Of a stretch of DNA of 64,000 nucleotides, positions 49,484 to 61,543 are shown piece after piece (within the stretch, counting starts at the first letter, position 1; each line of letters starts with the position of its first letter). The notes beneath the pieces were generated by a model, which saw only the letters and a list, made by a program, of their open reading frames with translations, made no database searches and had not been told where the DNA came from. The translations under genes and the position numbers were made by a program. Source of the DNA: Rutidosis leptorrhynchoides (taxonomy: Eukaryota > Streptophyta > Magnoliopsida > Asterales > Asteraceae); the NCBI RefSeq assembly GCF_046630445.1, contig NC_092337.1, positions 366,736,001-366,800,000 on the forward strand. Reading direction: 5' to 3'.

Positions 49484-49691
49484 AACTTTAATAATTTACT
49501 TTAATAATTCACTTTAATAATTCATACTTTAATAATTCACTTTAATAATTCATACTTTAATAATTCACTTTAATAATTTATACTTTAATAATTCACTTTA
49601 ATAATTCATACTTTAATAATTCACTTTAATAATTCATACTTTAATAATTCACTTTAATAATTCATACTTTAATAATTCACTTTAATAATTC
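49484..49691 (+). repeat. 28-bp tandem repeats directly upstream of the TATA box of F
   Basis: The unit is built from CATACTTTAATAATT plus CACTTTAATAATT, repeated about six times. The 3' LTR has the same number of copies at about 56232-56437. The position directly upstream of the TATA box suggests an enhancer role. Confidence 0.8.
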
Positions 49692-49700
49692 AAAAATCTA

Positions 49701-49709
49701 TTATAAATA
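49701..49709 (+). promoter_or_regulatory. TATA box of the F LTR
   Basis: TTATAAATA follows the 28-bp repeats; the matching copy in the 3' LTR is at 56446-56454. Transcription would start near 49735 and give a leader of about 1.1 kb in the LTR, including the putative intron. Confidence 0.6.
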
Positions 49710-50095
49710 GAATTCAATAGGTTTCATTATTTCATAAAAACTTGAAAATATTTTCTCTAAACTCTCTCAATCGATTTACATATATATATTTACTCCGTAT
49801 TATTTCAAGATATTATCAGTATACATAAAATATTACAACGGAGTGCTGTCCGAGTGATTTCAAAATTGTTTTTCGAGCGGGATAGAGCTAAGAAAATTAT
49901 GGGTTAAAGCTATGGAGGTTATGGGTATGGTTCGGGAGTATTGCTCGTGAGTCAAACTAGTTTTTATCATCTCCGTTGTGTCTACGTACTTTTCCTACAA
50001 TATTGAATCTCAATATTGATACGTTCGTGAATCCAAGGCCAACATTGCACTTGTTCAATGACGTCATATGTATTTTTACTACAAAATACAGTATA

Positions 50096-50568
50096 GTGAG
50101 TTTCATTACTCCCTTTTTATATATATTTTTGGGACTGAGAATACATGCGCTGTTTTTATAAATGTTTTACGAAATAGGCACAAGTACTAAAACTAATTCT
50201 ACGTGGGTTTAAACAAGAAATATACCCTTAGCTTGGTAACATTAAACTACTTGTCTATGTATGGTAGGCGCGAATCCTAAAGATAGATCTATTGGGCCTG
50301 ACAAACCCCATCCTGACTATAGGATGCTTTAGTACTTCGAGGTTATTTTAAACACACCTGATTTGGTGTACTTCAGAGGGTAAAACATGAACGTTAAGGC
50401 TTGTTACCGGGTGCCTACAACTTATAGAATACTTTTATACACTTGCGAGTGTACATATATTTATAAACGGAAATCTTGTGGTCTATTAATATATTGAAAT
50501 GATTGTTATGATAAACCTATGAACTCACCAACCTTTTGATTGACACTTTAAAGCATGTTTATTCTCAG
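50096..50568 (+). other. Putative intron inside the LTR of F (473 bp)
   Basis: Donor ATAGTGAGTTTC and acceptor TTTATTCTCAG-G. It lies downstream of the TATA box, so it would be in the transcript. The same pair is kept in the 3' LTR. Confidence 0.5.
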
Positions 50569-50870
50569 GTATTAAAGAAATCTTCCGCTGTGCATTAGCT
50601 CATTTTAATTATATTACTTGGAGTCATTCATGGCATATTTTGAAAGACGTTGCATTCGAGTCATTGAGTTCATCAAGATTATTATTATGTCAATTATAGT
50701 TGGATGTATTATGAAATGGTGTGCATGCTGTCAACTTTCGTTGTAAAGAAAGTTTGTCTTTTAAAAACGAATGCAATGTTTGTAAAATGTATCATATAGA
50801 GGTCAAATACCTCGCGATGTAATCAACTATTGTGAATCGTTTATAATGTATATGAACGGGTCCTTTCAGT

Positions 50871-50882
50871 TGGTATCAGAGC
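50871..50882 (+). other. Primer-binding site of element F
   Basis: TGGTATCAGAGC begins two bases after the LTR; initiator tRNA-Met type. Confidence 0.88.
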
Positions 50883-51250
50883 GGTGGTCTTAGCGAACCA
50901 GGTCTGCATTATTGTGTCTAACTGATAGTCGTTAGGATGCATTAGTGAGTCTGGACTTCGACCGTGTCTGCATTGTCAAAAGTTTTGCTTATCATTTTTG
51001 TCAGAAATTGCCTGCTTATCATTCTTAGTCTAGACACGTCTTACTGCACTGATTGCATGAATAGTGTATAGACAAAATTCATATCTTAGCGTATCTGTTA
51101 CTGTAAACTTTGCCTGACATATCCCGTAAATTCTTCCGTAATCTACGAAATCTTTTGCGCTATATATATAGATATTCTATGTAATTAGAATACCACCCGA
51201 TAGCCGGAAAATCATTTCATATTGAAAAATCCTTTATTCAATCGAACGAA

Positions 51251-51684
51251 ATGGAATTCATCATTAGTTCAAGTCCCTCGAATTCCGGTATGGAATCCCA
51301 TTCAAGCTCTGAAAGCAGTGTGACCGGAATTGACCAACCAATCAGCCATCATCTATTCTGGATGAAATGGGGATGGGTTCGTAGCCTCCTTAATCATTGG
51401 AGACAAGAAGAAGGTGATCCTTTCCATCCACCACATTGTCCTCTTCGTGATGAACCCGAAGCACTTACCGGCGAACCTGTCCGAAACACCATTTTCTCTC
51501 TCATTTCCAGAGTATCTCGTCACGATTATATACTACATTAAATTCTAGATATTATTTATCTGCTCGTCCGAACCGACAATCACCCTAGTGTAATAGAAGA
51601 AGTCAACGAGCTTCGCGCTCGGGTAGTGGCTTTGGAGAATATGGTACAAAGATTACAAACACCGGCAGCAGCACCAGCAGCATA
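51251..51684 (+). pseudogene. Leader ORF of element F with C-terminal coiled coil, one internal stop
   Basis: Starts with a Ser-rich segment (SSSPSNSGMESHSSSESS), then WMKWGWVRSLLNHW and a Pro/His-rich part. A TAA at 51539-51541 interrupts it. The same frame continues to a heptad segment (EEVNELRARVVALENMVQRL) and an Ala/Pro end before TAA at 51682-51684. The position after the primer site and the coiled-coil end match the accessory ORF of J (EELTREVGILRARVTELEEQ). The family is unknown. Confidence 0.6.
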
Positions 51685-52204
51685 ACCAGTACTACCATCA
51701 TCAATACCAATAGTACCATTACCACCCCCAACCACAACCGCGTCGTAAACCTCAACTTTACAATCTGTCCCACGAGCGCCAATGTCATACGCCCTGTAGA
51801 TACCAAGGAATACTAACAACAACAAACGATGAAGTGTTGATTCATAACTTCATTGGAGAAACACTCCGCGGCGATTATGTAATCTCTAAAGTCTTAGAGA
51901 TTATCTATTCTAACCCTAACCATAAATCAGATGATTGAATCGAAATGATAGAAGGAAGAGTAGAAACCCAGACAAGAATGATGCGTGATTTATAAGTTAG
52001 ACTTGTTTTACCAACATCATCAACAGTACCGTAGCATAACCATCACAGTCAGTGCCGTCAGTATCATCAGAATCAGCATCACCTATAACATCACAAACTC
52101 CCTCAGTTCAAGAATCACCGTGGACATCATTACGAATCAATAACGCTTATATTGTATCAACGAGTTATGAAGTATTAACTCATTCCCTCTGAAGAAATTA
52201 TATG

Positions 52205-52282
<78 letters not shown>

Positions 52283-53160
52283 TTTGAGATCAAAATAAAT
52301 CTTTCGTACTAAGTTATTATGTATGAATTAAATAAGGGTAGATACTACTCGATTAAATTCATATTACTAATATGCTAAGATGTACATCCTTCCTTAACAA
52401 CTTAACCATCGTTAACTACAATCTCTATTTTAATTCAATAAATTCCATCTCATAATAAATCAAGTGTATTATTCAAATATATGTTTGATTTTACACTTTC
52501 ATCATCGATGTACTCGAAACTTTTCAAATAACATCATTCGTACTTTGCGAAATTCACAAGAATTCCACGAACCGAACATCATACATCAACAAATAACGAA
52601 GTATTGATTCATAATTTCAATGTTATTAAAGAAATACTCCGTAAAAGTTATGTAATTTTTAAAGCCTTTAAGGATTATTCAATTCTAGTTTCAACCGTAA
52701 ATCAAATGAGTTTAATTTAACATTAACTCATTAAATATATGTTACATCTGAAGAAAATATACATATATATATTTTCATAAAGACTGTAATAAAATTCTTT
52801 TGTACAAAATATTAATTGTGAAATTTTTTTTTTAACGGGTAGGTAATACCCGAGAGATATATAAATTCACAATTAATATGTTAAATTCTTCGAATCTGAT
52901 TCAGCAAATCATCCATTATACTCCCTACTTTCACAACAATATACATTCTTTTATAGAAATTAAAACAACCATACTCATTCAAAATTTAATTACATATTCT
53001 GATTTTGAAATCTCAGAATTCAACTCGAGATATGACCAAAATCATCACTCTTAGATCCTTACATCTTTCACAAGCTATACTTTGACTTCATAACTGTGTT
53101 AGACCATCATATGTATATTAACGATTACCATCTGTGTTCAAAACCCTTCGAAATTTCTGA
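51685..53160 (+). other. Interior of element F: decayed, duplicated non-coding blocks
   Basis: A block at about 51825-51945 (ACGATGAAGTGTTGATTCAT...) recurs in diverged form at about 52593-52712. Each copy is followed by TA-rich DNA and a GGGTAGRTAMTACYCG-type motif (52336 and 52838). A short open run from 51825 to about 51938 (DEVLIHNFIGETLRGDYVIS) suggests an old coding segment. No named domain. Confidence 0.55.
52206..52280. repeat. (TA)n microsatellite in element F
   Basis: About 75 bp of alternating TA. It accounts for part of the length difference between the duplicated blocks around it. Confidence 0.95.
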
Positions 53161-53707
53161 AGACCCTTCAAATAATGAGCAATCGAGAGGATGATTCAAC
53201 CACATATTACCCACAGTTATGTACGTAAAAAGCTCTCAAAACCAAAGTTATAATTCAACACATATCTGTGTCAGATCCTTTTTCATTTATTAGCAAAAAT
53301 AACTTTGCAATTTCTTTTCAAAGTAGCAAATTCTATCACAGCTCCAGCAAGACAACTTCGATTTTTCATTCGGAGTAGCCTTATCATAATCTTGATATAT
53401 ATGTTGCCCTTTCACCATTGTTACCAGGGAACCTTTCATATCTCGCCACATTAGCAGTAAACTTATCAGCAACCGTAATGATCTGAGATTTTCCGAAAAG
53501 TCATTATATTTATCAAAACCCCATCATTTACTCATCTGCCTCTTGTAACGAGAATTGCCATACGAATCATTGGGAATTAGCAATCAGTATTTTGAAATCT
53601 CACAGCATGTTGACGCTAACAGTTATACATAACGTCTATTTCCAAGGCTTACATACTTCGAATGTGAAGTTTCTGAAAAACACTCTGAACCGCGAACTAG
53701 TTCTCGA

Positions 53708-53930
53708 AATGATGATGAAGCAACAAAAACTGTAAATGACCTCAGCAGTAAAAAATTTGATGATAAAGATTAGTGTATTAGCAAAGCTCAGAAAAAGAGA
53801 AGTTTTGGAACTGGAAAACGGATTGAGCAAAGTATGAAAGAAGCTGTGGACAAATCACAAAGACTGAACCTGCCTTCAAAGAATCCAAATGATTTAGTAT
53901 CTGCTGAAGTCATTAACGAATACCTTACTC
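53708..53930 (+). pseudogene. Decayed poly(A)-binding-protein-like fragment inside element F
   Basis: In one frame this reads DDEATKTVNDLSSKKFDDKD, an in-frame TAG, CISKAQKK, then RIEQSMKEAVDKSQRLNLPS and KNPNDLVSAEVINEY. It follows the end of RRM3, the linker and the start of RRM4 of plant cytoplasmic poly(A)-binding proteins (motifs KKFDDK, KAQKK, EQSxKEAxDKSQ, NLxxKN). PABPs bind mRNA poly(A) tails. Other RRMs were not recognised around it. It is non-functional here. The match is from memory of the family and needs a search. Confidence 0.6.
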
Positions 53931-55240
53931 CTGACATTAAACCCTTACAGACAATATTCTTCATCATCCTCTGATATTAGAAATTCTAAGATATCATCTT
54001 ATCTTTCATTATAAATATCCTCCATATTTCTGAAGATATTTTCATAACTATTCTTATCTGGAATCATTTATCTCTTTGCGCTATCTGTATTACATCAAAA
54101 AGGAAACTGTTTAGTTCCTATACTCTGTAAACCTTTGAGTTTAAAATATGAATGTTTTTGAAGTAGTGTTGGAAACTGAAGCATGAGTTAGTATAATATA
54201 ATGACACTTGATCAACGTGATTATATTACAGTAATTCATGCTGAGTTTCTAAATGGAACGTGATGATTCACAGATCATAACATCATCATGTGCCATGTTA
54301 TACGACTCTTGTATTCTATTTAACCTCTAAAATATCAAGAAAATATTTCTTGATGATTCGGCTTTTTCCAAGGTATTCTGGTAATTTGACAAGTCAAGAT
54401 CGTGCCATTACAATTTCCTTCTTACAACATTAACAATGTTCATTCCAAAATTCATATCTGCGAATTATGAACCATTATAAGCGGTACTTACTCACAAGAA
54501 GAAGAAACGAAAGGACAAAACTCCGAAACAGAAATTGGGGTATAAATCGCAACAAATAAAAGAAAGCATTAACTGGAGATGACAATGATTATGGGAGACA
54601 GAAGCAGGGACATCGAAATATAAGAGAATATATAAAACCCAACAACCACCTAGAAATTATAAACCGTATATATCAATACATATAGCAATATAAAGACACG
54701 GGAGAACTAGAAACACTATAAACCCAAGAGTATAGTAGAAGTAAATAGATTCTTCCGACGGTAGATGAAAAAGAAGAATGACCGATATGAAAGTTATAAG
54801 TATATCGAGAATCAGAAATGGATGGAGCATATTGACGAATACTTTAAAATATGAGTTGAGGGAGAAAGAATAGAAGGTGTGAGTTGTAAGGAAACGAAGG
54901 AGGCGGATTTATAGGAAAACCTCCGACAGAGCAATCAAAATGGATGATCGCATTTAAAGCGGATCCTAATTTCCTTAACCAAATCTTATTACGAAGATTT
55001 TCTCTAAATTCCTTGAATTTTGGAAATCAACCGTGACTATGTCATTGGTTAAAAAGAACGTGCATTTACTCATTTCATTCTTTTGTAATAACTTCACTCG
55101 TACTCTTCACAAAAATCAAATTGCTTTATCTATATTACTTGATGATAATAAAACTCTAATTTTCAACTCGTATACGTCATGAAAACATACTTATTGTCAG
55201 CCATGACCATCCCATTCAAATTTCGGGACGAAATTTCTTT
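53931..55240 (+). other. 3' interior of element F, no gene recognised
   Basis: About 1.3 kb. The part at 54030-54265 resembles 32490-32760 in element M, including AATATAATGAC and GATTATATTAC in the same order. The stretch 54480-54900 is purine-rich. Short open frames are not convincing. Confidence 0.5.
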
Positions 55241-55253
55241 AACGGGTAGGTAC
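55241..55253 (+). other. Polypurine tract of element F
   Basis: AACGGGTAGGTAC abuts the 3' LTR. The same sequence primes element G at 59293 and recurs in mid-element in E. Confidence 0.75.
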
Positions 55254-55430
55254 TGTGACAACCCGGAAATTTCCAACCAAATTTAAACTTTATCTTTATA
55301 TTATTCCGACACAATAAGCAAAGTTTGTTAAGTTAAATCTCAAGAATTTTAAATTGTGTTCATACATTCATTATAACCTCGACCAAATTCCGACGATTCA
55401 CGAACCGTTATATATAAATAAATATGTATA

Positions 55431-55461
<31 letters not shown>

Positions 55462-57613
55462 TATAACTTAAGAATATTAATAAAGTATTAAACGTATAAT
55501 ATTTTACATGAACGTATTTGTTTCAATATGTTTATCGATGGAATTAGAGGATAATATCAAATGATTAATTTATCAGATACATTGTGATACGATTACGGGT
55601 CTATGTTATGAGGTCAACTGTGATTTAAGAAATCTATTCTTTTTGACAACATTCGGAAAATGGTAAAGTGATTTATAAGTAAGAACGTGGAGTGTAAATA
55701 ACTTAGATGTTGGATATCGACAAGTTAAGTAACTCGGCATTTTTCATTAAGATGATTTCATACGTTTATTTAACCTTTGAACTTTATCCCATGCTTCACC
55801 AACAGACTGTAATTTAAAAACTTGAAACCTATTATGAATATATATGATTCTACTTTTCTAAAACGTTTTATGATATAACGATTTCCATTATTTTAACCTT
55901 TAAACAAAATGATTTTTAAATATATTTAGTTTTGGAAAACAAAATTATCATATTTATTTGATTTAGTTTCAAAGGTACAAAAACGTTTTCAGTTTAAAAA
56001 GAACTTTATTATTAAAACGTATATAACTTTTATAAATATCTAGAACCACTTTTAACAACTCATTACTTAACCAGTATGATAAAGATAACAATATTTATAT
56101 TTTATTTTATTAAATATATATAACGATTTAAATTAATATTATATAAATTTATACGCGTATTATACGTACATAGTTTTATACTTTTATTATACTTAAACTT
56201 TACCTTTACTTTTTTTTTACTTTACCTTAACTTTAATAATTTACTTTAATAATTCACTTTAATAATTCATACTTTAATAATTCACTTTAATAATTCATAC
56301 TTTAATAATTCACTTTAATAATTTATACTTTAATAATTCACTTTAATAATTCATACTTTAATAATTCACTTTAATAATTCATACTTTAATAATTCACTTT
56401 AATAATTCATACTTTAATAATTCACTTTAATAATTCAAAAATCTATTATAAATAGAATTCAATAGGTTTCATTATTTCATAAAAACTTGAAAATATTTTC
56501 TCTAAACTCTCTCAATCGATTTACATATATATATTTACTCCGTATTATTTCAAGATATTATCAGTATACATAAAATATTACAACGGAGTGCTGTCCGAGT
56601 AATTTCAAAATTGTTTTTCGAGCGGGATAGAGCTAAGAAAATTATGGGTTAAAGCTATGGAGGTTATGGGTATGGTTCGGGAGTATTGCTCGTGAGTCAA
56701 ACTAGTGTTTATCATCTCCGTTGTGTCTACGTACTTTTCCTACAATATTGAATCTCAATATTGATACGTTCGTGAATCCAAGGCCAACATTGCACTTGTT
56801 CAATGACGTCATATGTATTTTTACTACAAAATACAGTATAGCGAGTTTCATTACTCCCTTTTTATATATATTTTTGGGACTGAGAATACATGCGCTGTTT
56901 TTATAAATGTTTTACGAAATAGGCACAAGTACTAAAACTAATTCTACGTGGGTTTAAACAAGAAATATACCCTTAGCTTGGTAACATTAAACTACTTGTC
57001 TATGTATGGTAGGCGCGAATCATAAAGATAGATCTATTGGGCCTGACAAACCCCATCCTGACTATAGGATGCTTTAGTACTTCGAGGTTATTTTAAACAC
57101 ACCTGATTTGGTGTACTTCAGAGGGTAAAACATGAACGTTAAGGCTTGTTACCGGGTGCCTACAACTTATAGAATACTTTTATACACTTGCGAGTGTACA
57201 TATATTTATAAACGGAAATCTTATGGTCTATTAATATATTGAAATGATTGTTATGATAAACCTATGAACTCACCAACCTTTTGGTTGACACTTTAAAGCA
57301 TGTTTATTCTCAGGTATTAAAGAAATCTTCTGCTGTGCATTAGCTCATTTTAATTATATTACTTGGAGTCATTCATGGCATATTTTGAAAGACGTTGTAT
57401 TCGAGTCATTGAGTTCATCAATATTATTATTATGTCAATTATAGTTGGATGTATTATGAAATGGTGTGCATGCTGTCAACTTTCGTTGTAAAGAAAGTTT
57501 GTCTTTTAAAAACGAATGCAATGTTTGTAAAATGTATCATATAGAGGTCAAATACCTCGCGATGTAATCAACTATTGTGAATCGTTTATAATGTATATGA
57601 ACGAGTCCTTTCA
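55254..57613 (+). repeat. 3' LTR of element F (2360 bp)
   Basis: Near-identical copy of 48498-50868 with a shorter TA tract. It is followed by the CATAC duplication and the rest of the LTR of G. Confidence 0.95.
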
Positions 57614-57618
57614 CATAC

Positions 57619-59292
57619 TTCCACTTTGAGTTTAACCATAATTTTTGGATATAGTTTCATGTTCATAACAACTTTTAAATCAAAGTTTATCATAGTTTTT
57701 AATTAACTAACCCAAAACAGCCCGCTGTGTTACTACGACGGCGTAAATCCGGTTTTACGGTGTTTTTCGTGTCTCCAGGTTTTAAATCATTAAGTTAGCA
57801 TATCATATAGATATAGAACATGTGTTTAGTTGATTTTAAAAGTCAAGTTAGAAGGATTAACTTTTGTTTGCGAACAAGTTTAGAATTAACTAAACTATGT
57901 TCTAGTGATTACAAGTTTAAACCTTCGAATAAGATAGCTTTATATGTATGAATCGAATGATGTTATGAACATCATTACTACCTTAAGTTCCTTGGATAAA
58001 CCTACTGGAAAAGATAAAAATAGATCTAGCTTCAACGGTTCCTTGGATGGCTCGAAGTTCTTGAAGCAGAATCATGACACGAAAACAAGTTCAAGTAAGA
58101 TCATCACTTGAAATAAGATTGTTATAGTTATAGAAATTGACCCAAAGTTTGAATATGATTATTACCTTGTATTAGAATGATAACCTACTGTAAGAAACAA
58201 AGATTTCTTGAGGTTGGATGATCACCTTACAAGATTGGAAGTGAGCTAGCAAACTTGAAAGTATTCTTGATTTTATGTAACTAGAACTTGTAGAATATAT
58301 GAAGAACACTTAGAACTTGAAGATAGAAATTGAGAGAGATAGATGAAGAAAATTGAAGAATGAAAGTGTTTGTAGGTGTTTTTGGTCGTTGGTGTATGGA
58401 TTAGATATAAAGGATATGTAATTTTGTTTTCATGTAAATAAGTCATGAATGATTACTCATATTTTTGTAATTTTATGAGATATTTCATGCTAGTTGCCAA
58501 ATGATGGTTCTCACATGTGTTAGGTGAATCACATGGGCTGCTAAGAGCTGATCATTGGAGTGTATATACCAATAGTACATACATCTAAAAGCTGTGTATT
58601 GTACGAGTACGAATACGGGTGCATACGAGTAGAATTGTTGATGAAACTGAACGAGGATGTAATTGTAAGCATTTTTGTTAAGTAGAAGTATTTTGATAAG
58701 TGTATTGAAGTCTTTCAAAAGTGTATAAATACATATTAAAACACTACATGTATATACATTTTAACTGAGTCGTTAAGTCATCGTTAGTCGTTACATGTAA
58801 GTGTTGTTTTGAAACCTTTAGGTTAATGATCTTGTTAAATGTTGTTAACCCAATGTTTATAATATCAAATGAGATTTTAAATTATTATATTATCATGATA
58901 TTATCATGTATGAATATCTCTTAATATGAAATATATACATTAAATGTCTTTACAACGATAATCGTTACATATATGTCTCGTTTAAAAATCATTAAGTTAG
59001 TAGTCTTGTTTTTACATATGTAGTTCATTGTTAATATACTTAATGATATGTTTACTTATCATAGTATCATGTTAACTATATATATATCCATATATATGTC
59101 ATCATATAGTTTTTACAAGTTTTAACGTTCGAGAATCACCGGTCAACTTGGGTGGTCAATTGTCTATATGAAACATATTTCAATTAATCAAGTCTTAACA
59201 AGTTTGATTGCTTAACATGTTGGAAACATTTAATCATGTAAATATCAATCTCAATTAATATATATAAACATGGAAAAGTTCAGGTCACTACA
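57619..59292 (-). repeat. 3' LTR of element G, proximal half
   Basis: Continues the LTR interrupted by F and ends at GGTCACTACA (59283-59292), the start of the LTR on the - strand. The two halves add to about 3.2 kb, close to the 3.3 kb of E. 57614-57618 is the second copy of the CATAC duplication. Confidence 0.88.
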
Positions 59293-59306
59293 GTACCTAC
59301 CCGTTA
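59293..59306 (-). other. Polypurine tract of element G
   Basis: On the - strand TTAACGGGTAGGTAC lies directly before the LTR start TGTAGTGACC. Confidence 0.75.
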
Positions 59307-59327
59307 AATAAATTTTGTCCCGAAATT

Positions 59328-60433
59328 TTAAGCTGTTGAAGGTGTTGACGAATCTTCTGGAAATAGATGCGGGTATTTCTTCTTCATCTGATCTTCATGC
59401 TCCTAGGTGAACTCGGGTCCTCTACGAGCATTCCATCGAACCTTAACAATTGGTATCTTGTTTTGCTTAAGTCTTTTAACCTCACGATCCATTATTTCGA
59501 CGGGTTCTTCGATGAATTGAAGTTTTTCGTTGATTTGGATTTCATCTAACGGAATAGTGAGATCTTCTTTAGCAAAACATTTCTTCAAATTCGAGACGTG
59601 GAAAGTGTTATGTACAGCCGCGAGTTGTTGAGGTAACTCAAGTCGGTAAGCTACTGGTCCGACACGATCAATAATCTTGAATGGTCCAATATACCTTGGA
59701 TTTAATTTCCCTCATTTACCAAATCGAACAACGCCTTTCCAAGGTGCAACTTTAAGCATGACCATCTCTCCAATTTCAAATTCTATATCTTTTTTTTAAT
59801 GTCAGCGTAGCTCTTTTGTCTACTTTGGGCGGTTTTCAACCGTTGTTGAATTTGGATGATCTTCTCGGTAGTTTCTTGTATAATCTCCGGACCCGTAATC
59901 TGTCTATCCCCCACTTCACTCCAAAAAATCGGAGACCTGCACTTTCTACCATAAAGTGCTTCAAAGGGCGCCATCTCAATGCTTGAATGGTAGCTGTTGT
60001 TGTAGGAAAATTCTGCTAACGGTAGATGTCGATCCCAACTGTTTCCGAAATCAATAACACATGCTCGTAGCATGTCTTCAAGCGTTTGTATCGTTCTTTC
60101 GCTCTGAACATCAGTTTGTGGATGATAGGCAGTACTCATGTCTAGACGAGTTCCTAATGCTTGGTGTAATGTCTGCCAGAATCTTGAAATAAATCTGCCA
60201 TCCCTATCAGAGATAATAGAGATTGGTATTCCATGTCTGGAGACGACTTCCTTCAAATACAGTCGTGCTAACTTCTCCATCTTGTCATCTTCTCTTATTG
60301 GCAGGAAGTGTGCTGATTTGGTGAGACGATCAACTATTACCCAAATAGTATCAAAACCACTTGCAGTCCTTGGCAATTTAGTGATGAAATCCATGGTATT
60401 GTTTTCCCATTTCCATTCCGGGATTTCGGGTTA
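59328..60433 (-). pseudogene. Integrase core and chromodomain of element G, broken
   Basis: From 60394 leftward: the integrase core with [28 protein letters not shown] and [13 protein letters not shown], which keeps the D, D and E catalytic positions. The frame is lost near 59783 at an A-run. Further left, 59590-59403 encodes the chromodomain region ([34 protein letters not shown]), split by TAG at 59403-59405, then a short tail ending at 59328. Chromodomains direct integration toward chromatin marks in chromoviruses. Stop at 60431-60433 separates it from the upstream part. Confidence 0.85.
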
Positions 60434-61543
60434 TTGAAGTAGACCTGATGGTTTCTGATGCTCAGCTTTGACCTTAGAACACGTCAAACATTCTCCTACG
60501 TATTTAGCAACATCGGCTTTCATACCCGACCACCAAAAATGTTTCTTGAGATCCTTGTACATCTTCCCCGTTCCAGGATGTATTGAGTATCTAGTTTTAT
60601 GAGCTTCTCTAAGTACCATTTCTCTCATATCTCCAAATTTTGGTACCCAAATCCTTTCAGCCCTATACCGGGTTTCGTCTTCCCGAATATTAAGATGCTT
60701 CTCCAATCCTTTGGGTATTTCATCCTTTAAATTTCCCTCTTTTAAAACTCCTTGTTGTGCCTCCTTTATTTGAGTAGTAAGGTTATTATGAATCATTATA
60801 TTCATATATTTTACTCGAATGGGTTCTATGTCCTTCCTGCTCAAGGCATCGGCTACCACATTTGCCTTCCCCGGGTGGTAACGAATCTCAAAGTCGTAAT
60901 CATTCAATAATTCAATCCACCTACGCTGCCTCATATTCAGTTGTTTCTGATTAAATATGTGTTGAAGACTTTTGTGGTCGGTATATATAATACTTTTGAC
61001 CCCATATAAGTAGTGCCTCCAAGTCTTTAATGCAAAAACAACCGCGCCTAATTCCAAATCATGCGTCGTATAATTTTGTTCGTGAATCTTCAATTGTCTA
61101 GATGCATATGCAATCACCTTCGTTCGTTGCATTAATACACAACCGAGACCTTGCTTTGATGCGTCACAATAAATCACAAAATCATCATTCCCTTCAGGCA
61201 ATGACAATATAGGTGCCGTAGTTAGCTTTTTCTTCAATAACTGAAACGCTTTCTCTTGTTCATCATTCCATTCAAATTTCTTCCCTTTATGCGTTAATGC
61301 AGTCAAGGGTTTTGCTATTCTAGAAAAGTCTTGGATGAACCTTCTGTAGTAACCAGCTAGTCCTAAAAACTGGCGTATGTGTTTCGGAGTTTTCGGGGTT
61401 TCCCACTTTTCAACAGTTTCTATCTTTGCCGGATCCACCTTAATACCTTCTTTGTTCACTATGTGACCGAGGAATTGAACTTCTTCCAACCAAAATGCAC
61501 ACTTTGAAAACTTAACGTACAATTCTTCCTTCCTCAATACTTA
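60434..61543 (-). pseudogene. Reverse-transcriptase end, RNase H and integrase zinc region of element G
   Basis: One open frame of 368 codons. It holds the RT thumb (FSKCAFWLEEVQFLGHIV), RNase H with YCDASKQGLGCVLMQ, ELGAVVFALKTW, YTDHKSLQHI and VVADALSRK, and the integrase HHCC region (REAHKTRYSIHPGTGKMY, CLTCSKVKAEH). Bounded upstream by an in-frame stop at 61541-61543 and downstream by one at 60431-60433; the frame itself does not shift across either. Confidence 0.88.

Larger units (their letters stand above)
48498..50868 (+). repeat. 5' LTR of element F (2371 bp)
   Basis: Starts TGTGACAACCCGG and ends GAACGGGTCCTTTCA. It contains a (TA)n tract, six copies of a 28-bp repeat (49484-49691), a TATA box at 49701-49709 and the putative intron 50096-50568. 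Confidence 0.95.
48498..57613 (+). mobile_element. Element F: complete young non-autonomous LTR retrotransposon (9,116 bp)
   Basis: Its 2371 and 2360 bp LTRs differ by about 12 substitutions by eye, apart from repeat-length changes. The flanking duplication is CATAC (48493-48497 and 57614-57618). It has a tRNA-Met-type primer site and a purine tract. The 4.4 kb interior has no capsid, protease, reverse transcriptase or integrase. It holds a leader ORF, duplicated blocks and a decayed poly(A)-binding-protein-like piece. Mobilisation must have used proteins from another element. Confidence 0.92.
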
